Source of the DNA: Hymenobacter negativus
GTDB taxonomy: Bacteria; Bacteroidota; Bacteroidia; Cytophagales; Hymenobacteraceae
Assembly (NCBI RefSeq): GCF_017571495.1
Contig: NZ_JAGETZ010000005.1
Coordinates: forward strand, 1-64,000
Direction: 5' to 3'
Length of the DNA: 64,000 nucleotides
A model generated the notes under the pieces. It did not search any database. It was given only the letters and a program-made list of their open reading frames with translations, and was not told the origin of the DNA. A program made the position numbers and the translations under genes. Positions 44,801 to 51,391 of this stretch are shown in pieces. The stretch's first letter is position 1; the number at the start of each line of letters is the position of its first letter.

Positions 44801-47656
44801 CTGCTGGCGCACCCAGGCCGGAACGTACGTACTCGTGCGAAGCCACGCGGCTAGGCCAAGCGCGGCCCCCGCAAGGGACAGCAGCGCCGCGAGGAGCAGC
44901 CAGACCGGGACATCCTGCCAGCCAAAAACCACGCGGGCCAGCAGTAGCCCGGCACCGACTTGCAGCAACCCAGCCAGTCCGGCGAGGCCGCCCAGCCAGG
45001 TGCCTTCAGCAGCGCGAGGGCCATTTGAGTTCTGTTCCGCTTCAGTAGAATTAGCAAGGGCGCGGGCCAGGAGCTGTCGGAGTGCCAGCCGTGTGAACAG
45101 AATTCCTGCCCAGCCGGCCAGGGCCAGCACCAGTGCATCGCGGTAGAGTTCTGGTGGGAGGCCGGCACTGGCCTTGCCGGCCGCAACCAGCAGCAGGCTC
45201 GCGCCGGCTAGGGAAGCACCGGCCAGGGCCGTTTGGTAGAGCAGGGTTTCGCGCCAGCGGCCCGCTACCAGGGCAACTACCAGGTTTTCGGCGTAGAGCA
45301 GGCCCAGCAGCACGGGCCAGCTCAGGCCCGTTTCGTGCAGCCCAAACACCGCCAGCAGCGCGAAGAATTGCGCCAACAGCAACTGTTGCTGGCGTATCCA
45401 CTCGGGTATCCGGTTATCGGTGCGCAGCCACGCGGCTATGCCCAGCGCAGCACCGGCCAAGCCGAGCACTGCCCCAATCAGCAAGCCAACCGGGGCCCCC
45501 GCCCAAGCAAACAGCACCCGCGCCAGCAGGATGCCCGCCCCCGCTTGCAGCAGACCGGCCACCCCAGCAAAAGTGCTCAGCAGGTTGCGGTGCGACGTTT
45601 CGGGCGACGCATTGCGCCTGGGCGTCGGCGAAGCAGGCAGGTTGAGGAGGGGCTGCTTGAAGATGAACCGTACGAAGGCGAGGCCTGCCCAACCGGCCAG
45701 GGCCAGCACGAAAGCATCGCGGTAAAGGCTGTGCGGTGGGCTGAGGTTGAGCTTGCTGCCGGCCAGCAGGAGCAGGCCCGTTGCGGCCAGTCCGGCCCCG
45801 CTCATGGCCACGCGGTACACCAAGGCCTCGCTTTGCCGGGCCATAATCAGGGCCACCAGCAACGATTCGAGCAGCATGAACAGCAGGATGACCGAGTTGG
45901 TAGCATGCCAGCCTTGCAGCGAAAACGCGGTGGCCAGCGCCAGCATCAGCGAAATGATGGTATCAGTCTGGAACAGCCAGCCAATGCCCAACTGCTTGGC
46001 CTTGCGGCCGGCCCAGAACGTGAGCAGGGCACCTGCCGCTAGTGGAATCGTTTTCCAGATGGAGCCCGTGCTGTACAGGTACAGGTTGATGCCGAGACAG
46101 GTCCAGTTCAGCAGGTGCGCGGCAAACAGCAGCGGCTCAAACGTGCGCTTGGCGTATACGCGGCGGTATTGCACCACTGCGGCGGCCACGCCCACCAGCA
46201 GTACCAGGCCCATGGCCACAAGGCGCAGCGTGCTCGAAATAGCAGCCAGCTCCTGGTGCCAATACAGGTGAAACGCGAAGAAGCTGACGATGCTAAGCAG
46301 CAATTGGTATTTCCACTGCTGCCGGTAAGTGATGGCAATGCTAAACGCCGTGACGCCCGCCGCCGCTGCCAATGTGAGGGCTGTGGGCGGCAGCACCGCC
46401 AGCGCCACCAGGCTCAATACGCCGTGCAGCGTGGACACTTCTTGGCGGCTCGAGCGCCAGGCCAGCCATAGGTTGGCACTCACGCCGGCCAACAGCAGCA
46501 AGTAATCGAACGGTGGCGTGACCCAGCGCAGCCCCGCAATGCTTACCGACCCCACGCAGGCAAACAGGAAAATGGCCGCCGCACTGCTCAGCAGCCAGCC
46601 ATTCAGCTGCCGGGCAAATTCCTTATTGCGTAGCGCAAACCGCGCCCCCAGCAGCCCGGCCGAGAATGCACAAATCATCAAGAAACGGAACGGCGGCGCC
46701 ATGCGCAGGGTCGCATAGATTCCGAGAAAGCCCACACCCGTCACCAGCACCACCGCCCCGAGAATACCGGTCCAGTTTTCGAGTAAAATGGTAGAGGCGC
46801 GCTCCCACCAGCTGGGGCCAGTGGGCACGGGCGGTGGTGGCGGGCGGCGGGGTGGGGCCGGCGGGGGCGGCGCAACCGGCGGCACAATGGGCGGCTGGGC
46901 GACGGGTGGCGCAACCGCAACAGCGGCTGCTAAAGGCAGCGGAGCGGGCTCCGGCTTGGGCAAAGGCACCGGCCGAGGTGTTGGAGCCGGCGCAACAGTA
47001 GGGGGCAGCACAGGCGCTGGCGGCGCGGATGAAGCGGGCTGCTCCACCGGCTTCTCTACAGCAATGGAAGCGGCAATGGGCAGTGGAGCCGGTTCGGGTT
47101 CAGGTAGTGGCAGCTTGGGCAGTGAAGCAGGTTCGGGTTCCGGGGCGGAAAGCTCGGGTAGTGAAACGGGTTCTGGCGCTGGTGGCTTGGGCAGCGGTGC
47201 CAGTTCTGGCTTGGGTGCGGGTAGGGGAGCTGGCGCCGGTTTGGGCTCGGGTGCGGGTAGTGGGGTAACCGGCGGGGTTGGGGCCGCAACGGGCTGCGGG
47301 GCTGTTGGCTCGGGTTGAGCCGCTGGCGGGCTGGGCGGTGCGGGGCTGGCGGTGCGCGCTACGGGTGCTTCCACAGGTGGCGCGGGGGTGACTGGTCGGG
47401 CCAGCGGAACCGCTACGGGTGGTGCCGTCGGCTTGGGTACTACCACCGGCTCGGCTAGCGGGCGACTGGGTGCGGCTTCGCGCAGCTGGGCCACCTGTTC
47501 GCGAAGATGCTGGAGCTCTTCTTGGAGCTTTTTCTGGTCAGCGAGGCGTTGGGCCAGCTCCTTTTGCAGGTCAGTCAGGCGGCCGGGGAGGCCCCAGTTC
47601 CTGACAAGGACCACAATAGCAAGAATAATAACAACCACCAGACCGTCCATAAGCAA
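41828..47656 (-). CDS. Giant DUF2339 multi-spanning membrane protein, 1942 aa
   Basis: It starts MLMDGLVVVIILAIVVLVRN, a membrane helix, followed by a coiled coil (LTDLQKELAQRLADQKKLQE), a ~230-residue proline/alanine-rich region, then dozens of predicted membrane helices to the end. The form is DUF2339, but DUF2339 proteins are usually far shorter. The extra length comes from about four tandem repeats of ~195 residues between forward positions ~43600 and 45760; each has LYRDAxVLALxGWAGIxFxR, a GLLQVGAGLLLAR helix and WVRQQQLxLxQFFxxLAVLG. Function is unknown; an envelope role is likely. There is no sign of a frameshift or stop. Confidence 0.85.
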   Translation of the reverse strand: MLMDGLVVVIILAIVVLVRNWGLPGRLTDLQKELAQRLADQKKLQEELQHLREQVAQLREAAPSRPLAEPVVVPKPTAPPVAVPLARPVTPAPPVEAPVARTASPAPPSPPAAQPEPTAPQPVAAPTPPVTPLPAPEPKPAPAPLPAPKPELAPLPKPPAPEPVSLPELSAPEPEPASLPKLPLPEPEPAPLPIAASIAVEKPVEQPASSAPPAPVLPPTVAPAPTPRPVPLPKPEPAPLPLAAAVAVAPPVAQPPIVPPVAPPPPAPPRRPPPPPVPTGPSWWERASTILLENWTGILGAVVLVTGVGFLGIYATLRMAPPFRFLMICAFSAGLLGARFALRNKEFARQLNGWLLSSAAAIFLFACVGSVSIAGLRWVTPPFDYLLLLAGVSANLWLAWRSSRQEVSTLHGVLSLVALAVLPPTALTLAAAAGVTAFSIAITYRQQWKYQLLLSIVSFFAFHLYWHQELAAISSTLRLVAMGLVLLVGVAAAVVQYRRVYAKRTFEPLLFAAHLLNWTCLGINLYLYSTGSIWKTIPLAAGALLTFWAGRKAKQLGIGWLFQTDTIISLMLALATAFSLQGWHATNSVILLFMLLESLLVALIMARQSEALVYRVAMSGAGLAATGLLLLAGSKLNLSPPHSLYRDAFVLALAGWAGLAFVRFIFKQPLLNLPASPTPRRNASPETSHRNLLSTFAGVAGLLQAGAGILLARVLFAWAGAPVGLLIGAVLGLAGAALGIAAWLRTDNRIPEWIRQQQLLLAQFFALLAVFGLHETGLSWPVLLGLLYAENLVVALVAGRWRETLLYQTALAGASLAGASLLLVAAGKASAGLPPELYRDALVLALAGWAGILFTRLALRQLLARALANSTEAEQNSNGPRAAEGTWLGGLAGLAGLLQVGAGLLLARVVFGWQDVPVWLLLAALLSLAGAALGLAAWLRTSTYVPAWVRQQQLILGQFFIALAVLGLHETGLNWPVVLGLLYAENLAAALLSTRQREPLLYRLTLTSAYLTGATVLLATTGKMADIAPALLYRDACVLALTGWLGIAFVRVAHAQLTLLIADDASQSPQSTSGFVFNDGSWLSGFAGLAGLLQVGAGLLLVRAIFAWEHVPVALLIGALLGLAGAALVLAGWLRTSPLVPAWVRQQQLVLAQFFTVLAVLGMHELHLSWPIVLGLLYFENLAVALLTARRRELLLYHIALTGAYATGAGLLLLAANAMSNSQPPVLYRDALILALTGWAGIIFVQLAHRQLLRPTSNQQNIDPEISSTDRDLLSGFAALGGLLQVGTGALVACVVFGWQHAPVGWLLLALVALAGIALSLAGWVRAQGYSPSWVRRQQLVLGQFFAVLAVLGLHEMGLTWPAVFLILYAENLLAALLLNGRNEETLLHVQTYLLLVLATLLPFLVRYATPETLGLVSRAALLAGGALLTVAYQLRHYFLPKADEEFSVIRFSTTLQLPALGLETGWLLLNAGALVYEQSWAAWVMVGLLGSQLLLRQRLTVPGLWAGLVLAGVGYIGLQWSHVLAPPPGQHFSPGYVLFYILPTVALPVAALGTSWWAAANRYLRWPWLYLLALHLVVALMAAVPKGHIAYLMLGLLTLAVAAFAAAQIWRRILPNEAAVQRAGTPDRFLLHVAYWLLACSVATHLWLITLNETFFGQPAEYFTAAALFAALSAFTLSPPPATAPVYNSWRILHPWLPEATLLFGTATLWHNIRTPWLPLVWILAALALSYSAARIPIRLRRLGVYGRLYYWLAAGTTCVASLLYISPAQLLSPEWWEVAAAVTLLFGYVGMALQAGTAPYAGLSPAWDALARPPRRVLEAWLLYPAFLALALLLIQSFDRSVLTVLLMVEVVVVFSTSLLLRRQDLRYLSLTGMLACLVRLVFFDLSQSGTVTRAVVFILMGLLLLGMNALYARFKSRFTPDEEPNRVSDEEDIAPEPTG
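43600..45760 (-). repeat. Tandem ~585-bp coding repeats inside the DUF2339 gene
   Basis: The LYRDA-coding site recurs at forward positions near 45716, 45136, 44550 and 43966, a spacing of 580-586 bp. The copies are clearly related but diverged, so the amplification is not recent. Confidence 0.85.
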
Positions 47657-48118
47657 AAGTCAGAAGTGAGTAAAGGCCGCGAAATCGAAGGGTAACCTAG
47701 GATTGGCGTAACTGACGGTGCCGGACCGCAGGCTAGTGCGGGGTCGGTGGGGCGGGAAAGGTAGTGATTTGGTGAGGAATTATTGACAATAGCTCTTGCG
47801 GCAGATTGTCCGGCTGGATGCGGGCTTGTAGTCGTAATTGTGCGGGCGGGGAATATCAGGCTCCAGACCCCCTAAATGGATGAGAGCAGAGGGCTTTGCA
47901 ATATGCGCTGAGGGTGGTTAAGAAAAAAAAGTAAGGCCCCTCAATGCTTACTGAGGGGCCTTACTTTTTTTTCTTAACCACCCTCAGTAGCCGAAGCTCT
48001 GCTTTGGGATAGGGGTAGTGATGGCCCGCACTACATCCTCTTTGCAGGTTGGCGCGGCTTGGCCCATCCTCCACGGGCCTTGAAAAAGCGCTGGATTATG
48101 GGTGCGCAGGCCACACGC
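47657..48118. other. Gene-free stretch holding a 36-bp perfect inverted repeat
   Basis: About 460 bp without a convincing gene. It must carry the promoter of the DUF2339 gene (on the minus strand) and the terminator of the oxidoreductase gene; no clear TAnnTTTG site was found. Confidence 0.5.
47908..47987. terminator. 36-bp perfect inverted repeat, terminator of the isonitrile locus
   Basis: CTGAGGGTGGTTAAGAAAAA... (47908-47943) is the exact reverse complement of 47952-47987 around an 8-nt loop. Within it GGCCCCTCA/TGAGGGGCC plus a T8 run makes a strong terminator in both directions. The flanking 36-bp perfection is longer than a terminator needs. Confidence 0.9.
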
Positions 48119-49267
48119 TCAATATGCCCGCCCGTGCGTCAGCTTCAGCAGCACGTTAGTCATGAAGGGCAGCCGCTTTAGCACCTGAATACCGGTCGTG
48201 GTGAGCCAGGGCATCCCGAATACCTGGTGAAAAAGCCGGCCTGCTGTGATGCGCAAGCTCAGCAGGCCGCGCCAGGTGCGGGTGTAGTGTTGCTCCAGCT
48301 CGGTGCGGCTGATGCGGCCCTCCAAAAACTCCAGCAGCAGGCCGTGGAGCAGGAAGCTGGCGTTCATGCCCATGCTCATGCCATTGCCGGCCAGTGGGGC
48401 AATGGTGCCGGCCGCGTCCCCCAGCATCAGCACGTGGGCATCGACGGTGGAACGCTCACGAAACGTGATTTGGGAGATGACGATGGGCGGCGTGGCCTGG
48501 CGGTGGGCCGCTTCGAGGTAGGGGCGCAACAGCGGGTTTTGCATCAGCACCTGGCGCTCCATTTCGGCAATGCTGTTGCCGTGGGCGCGCAGGTTGCGCA
48601 CATCGGAAATGTAGCTGCAATTGGTGAGGCCGCCCAGCACCGGCGAGAGCCCGCAGTAGCCGTCCTTAAAGTTGTGCATCTCCACCATTGCCTCCGGGAA
48701 ATCGACCCCTTCCAAATGCCGCTTCACGGCTACGAACTGGCGCTCCTTGCGGCTGGCTTCCACGAAAGGCCGCTCCAGCTTGCTGTCGAGGTTGGCGTGC
48801 TTTCCCCAGGCGCCGCAGGCAAGGCGGGCCCGATATGTGCCTCCATTGGCCGTGGTGAGGCTAAATTGGTCATCGGCAAACACCACATCCGTCACCCGGG
48901 TGCCTTCCAAAATGGTCGCCCCGTGTCGGGCTGCCAGCCGGGCCAGCAGCTCATCGAGCACGTAGCGGGTAATGCCCAGCCCGCCGATGTCCAGCGAATG
49001 GTGCAGGGCCACCCCGCTCGGCGAGGAAACGGTGAAGCGCGTCATGCGCGGCAACTCCATCTCGGCCAGTGGCACCCCGATGCGGCACAGGAAATCGTAG
49101 TTTTCCATCGAAATGTACTCGCCGCAAACCCGGTGAAACGGATAAGTCTCCTTCTCAAACAGTACCACCCGCCGCCCCGATTGCGCCAGCTGCACGGCCA
49201 GCGTAAGCCCCGCCACGCCCCCGCCGATGATGGCGCAGTCGTAAATAACATCATCAGAAGTTGACAT
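48119..49267 (-). CDS. FAD-dependent oxidoreductase (geranylgeranyl reductase/halogenase superfamily)
   Basis: The start at 49267 (MSTSDDVIYDCAIIGGGVAG) gives 382 residues. The order is a Rossmann FAD motif GGGVAG at 15-20, FEKETYPFHRVCGEYISMEN (the region used for substrate/flavin contact in this superfamily), and GDAAGTIAPLAGNGMSMGMN, the second FAD-binding block with its typical GNGM. Members reduce prenyl chains, oxidise aromatics or halogenate; the specific reaction cannot be read from the sequence, and no Trp-halogenase WxWxIP motif is seen. It is the last gene of the isonitrile locus, on the same strand as the oxygenase-UbiA fusion, 136 bp downstream. Confidence 0.85.
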   Translation of the reverse strand: MSTSDDVIYDCAIIGGGVAGLTLAVQLAQSGRRVVLFEKETYPFHRVCGEYISMENYDFLCRIGVPLAEMELPRMTRFTVSSPSGVALHHSLDIGGLGITRYVLDELLARLAARHGATILEGTRVTDVVFADDQFSLTTANGGTYRARLACGAWGKHANLDSKLERPFVEASRKERQFVAVKRHLEGVDFPEAMVEMHNFKDGYCGLSPVLGGLTNCSYISDVRNLRAHGNSIAEMERQVLMQNPLLRPYLEAAHRQATPPIVISQITFRERSTVDAHVLMLGDAAGTIAPLAGNGMSMGMNASFLLHGLLLEFLEGRISRTELEQHYTRTWRGLLSLRITAGRLFHQVFGMPWLTTTGIQVLKRLPFMTNVLLKLTHGRAY

Positions 49268-49334
49268 AAGTAAGGGTGATGTAGAGAAGCGACACTTCGC
49301 GTCTCCTCGTTGCTGATGTTGTTTAGTCTGCGCG

Positions 49335-49360
49335 CCTGTCATCCTAAGCTTGCGAAGGAC
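49335..49360. repeat. Half-site of the CTGTCATCC repeat family
   Basis: CCTGTCATCCTAAGCTTGCG plus AAGGAC matches an arm of the 11891-12020 inverted repeat. It lies between the oxidoreductase and the oxygenase-UbiA gene. Confidence 0.7.
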
Positions 49361-49403
49361 GAGGTCATGGTTGTTCAACGGTGAGGCGCAAAAGGTCGCG
49401 CCG

Positions 49404-51158
49404 CTACCGCTTCCGCAGCACGCGGGCCCCAAACAGCACCCCGGCCGCCAGTAGGCTGGTATAAGCCGTAGCCATGAGCCACTTGGGTATCAGTCGGCCG
49501 TTTTCTTTGATGATGGCCGTGGCGTCCACCTCGTCCTTATCAGCAATTTTCCGGTTGACGGTTTCGTAACCTTGGGTAATGTAGGCGACGGCCCCGGCCA
49601 GCGGGAGCAAGGCGAGGTAGGCGGCTTTGGGCAGCTTGTCGGCTTTGAACAAGTAGGCAAAGCTGCCCAGCGCCAGCAGGCCCGCGCCACCCGTCAGCAG
49701 CTGCGCCACGCGCATGCTGCGGTGCAGGCCCAGCGCCACAATGGCCGTGTGCAGGCCGGCGGCGCGGTCCTCGGTGTAGTCCTCGGCGTTGTTGAGCATG
49801 AGCACGGCCACTTGCATGATGCCGTAGGCAGCGGCCAGGGTGAGCACCGCCGGCTTAGGAAAGCGCGTGACCAGGCTGCTCGAATACGCCATCGGCCCGA
49901 AGAAAATGACAGCCCACAGCGCCGCTAGCTGCCACACACCCTGCGACTTGAGATGCAGCGGCTGCCACGAGTACTGGAACCCCAGCGCCCAGCCAATGAC
50001 CGTGAGCGGCACAAATTGCCAGCGGCCGGTATGCCGCGTCAGCCAGATGCTGATGAGGACGGTACCGGCCACCGAAGCCCGCATCTGCCAGCGCACGCCC
50101 ATGTCGCCGAGCTCGAAAATGGCGTTGGAAAGGTGGCTTTTGTACACGGCATCCACGCGGCGGTCGGCGTAGGTATTCACCATATCGCCGAAGTTGAACA
50201 GCAGGTACAAACCGGCCAGGCCCACGTACAGCTCGGGCTTTTTAAGGAAGCGGGCGTCTTCAGCGCTAAGCAGGATGGGAATAAAGAAAATCGGAATCTC
50301 GGCCGGTAAAAACTCGGGGCGGCGCAGGATTTTGCTGTTCTTCAGAAACCGCCGCAGCCCACCGTGTGCCGGCCGCGCCAGCAGGTTGATGCGTTGGATA
50401 TGGCGCTCATTGGGGTTCAGGAAGGCGTCGCGGCCGTGCAGGAGCACGTGGTTGTCGGCCAGCACGATGTCGTTGTCCTGCCAGGTGTGGGTGTAGAAAA
50501 CTTCCGGCGCGTAGAGGGCCGTTTGTAGCTCCCGAATCAGGTCGGCCTGGGCTGCGGGCGTGGCATCCAGCACTTCCACGCTCACGGGGTTGAGGTCGTG
50601 CACAGGCTCGGCGAAGCGCAACGTGGCCTCACCCGTGACGGGGTGGGCCTGGGTGAGGCGCTGGGTGATGGTGCCGCCGTAGTGCACAATTTTTTCGGTG
50701 CGGTAGCGCAGCGTGGCCTGCTCCCAGCGCTGGCGCTGCTCCGGCGTGGCGCGGACCAGCGTGCGGGCCGTATCGGCGAAGGTAGTGCCGCCCCGGTCCT
50801 CGGCGCGCGGTGCTTTCAGGCACTGGAAGAAGATGAGGTAGGGGATTTTACCCACGAACGCGCCGTCCCAATGCAGCGGCACGGCGCTAGGGGTGTAGAG
50901 GTAATTCTTGGCGTCAACTTTTACTTTCAGCTCGTTGATGGCCCCGAAAGGCCACTGGAGCGGCTCGCCCAGCTGCTGCGCATACAGGGCAAACTCCGTC
51001 TTGTCGAACAGCTCGAACCCCCGAAAAATCAGAATGCGGTGCTCGCGCACCCAGCCTTCAATCTGCTCACGCCCGAAGCCGGCAATGGTGTGGCCCGACT
51101 GGCTGGCCCGGATGATGAGGCCGAAAGGGGTTTGGGGTTCGAGGGTATAGGTGGACAT
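49404..51158 (-). CDS. PvcB/IsnB-like Fe(II)/2-oxoglutarate oxygenase fused to UbiA prenyltransferase
   Basis: This protein of 584 residues joins two enzymes. Residues ~1-265 are a TauD/TfdA-type oxygenase closest in form to PvcB/IsnB: iron ligands H96 and D98 (LHWDGAFVG), PYLIFFQCLKAP, GGTTFADTAR, H241 (ADNHVLLHGRDAF) and R256 for 2-oxoglutarate. PvcB-type enzymes desaturate and decarboxylate an isonitrile amino acid to a vinyl isonitrile. Residues ~285-584 are a UbiA membrane prenyltransferase with its two Mg-diphosphate motifs, N328-x3-D332-x3-D336 (NTYADRRVDAVYKS) and NNAEDYTEDRAAG (D460, D464). The fusion would tether the oxygenase to the membrane. No frameshift or stop marks the junction. 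The isonitrile synthase gene lies 233 bp upstream. Confidence 0.88.
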   Translation of the reverse strand: MSTYTLEPQTPFGLIIRASQSGHTIAGFGREQIEGWVREHRILIFRGFELFDKTEFALYAQQLGEPLQWPFGAINELKVKVDAKNYLYTPSAVPLHWDGAFVGKIPYLIFFQCLKAPRAEDRGGTTFADTARTLVRATPEQRQRWEQATLRYRTEKIVHYGGTITQRLTQAHPVTGEATLRFAEPVHDLNPVSVEVLDATPAAQADLIRELQTALYAPEVFYTHTWQDNDIVLADNHVLLHGRDAFLNPNERHIQRINLLARPAHGGLRRFLKNSKILRRPEFLPAEIPIFFIPILLSAEDARFLKKPELYVGLAGLYLLFNFGDMVNTYADRRVDAVYKSHLSNAIFELGDMGVRWQMRASVAGTVLISIWLTRHTGRWQFVPLTVIGWALGFQYSWQPLHLKSQGVWQLAALWAVIFFGPMAYSSSLVTRFPKPAVLTLAAAYGIMQVAVLMLNNAEDYTEDRAAGLHTAIVALGLHRSMRVAQLLTGGAGLLALGSFAYLFKADKLPKAAYLALLPLAGAVAYITQGYETVNRKIADKDEVDATAIIKENGRLIPKWLMATAYTSLLAAGVLFGARVLRKR

Positions 51159-51221
51159 AGTTGGAAGAGTAGGTAAAGGGAGAAAGAAGCATAGCCGAAC
51201 TGTCTCTGCCGCTTCGTTCTC

Positions 51222-51344
51222 ACGTTAAACCTCACCCCCTCTCCCGCGGAGAGGGGGCCCGGTAATGCGCTTGCGTCAGGCTTCCCTCTCTTTTGGAGAG
51301 GGGCCCGCCCCGCAGGGGCTCGTGAGGTTTGACGTTAGGCAAAG
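51222..51344. repeat. Nested palindromic intergenic element
   Basis: Outer arms ACGTTAAACCTCAC (51222-51235) and GTGAGGTTTGACGTT (~51322-51336) enclose two inner palindromes, CCCCCTCTCCCGCGGAGAGGGGG and CCCTCTCTTTTGGAGAGGGG. It looks like a small mobile or REP-type element between the synthase and oxygenase genes. Confidence 0.75.
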
Positions 51345-51391
51345 GTGCAGTACCCCGGCAGCAGGAGCAGCAAATAATCCTGCCTAATTGG

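Noticed and set aside
48119..49267. Flavin-dependent halogenase in the isonitrile locus
   Set aside because: The FAD motifs fit the superfamily, but the WxWxIP motif of tryptophan halogenases is not seen, so only the superfamily is claimed.
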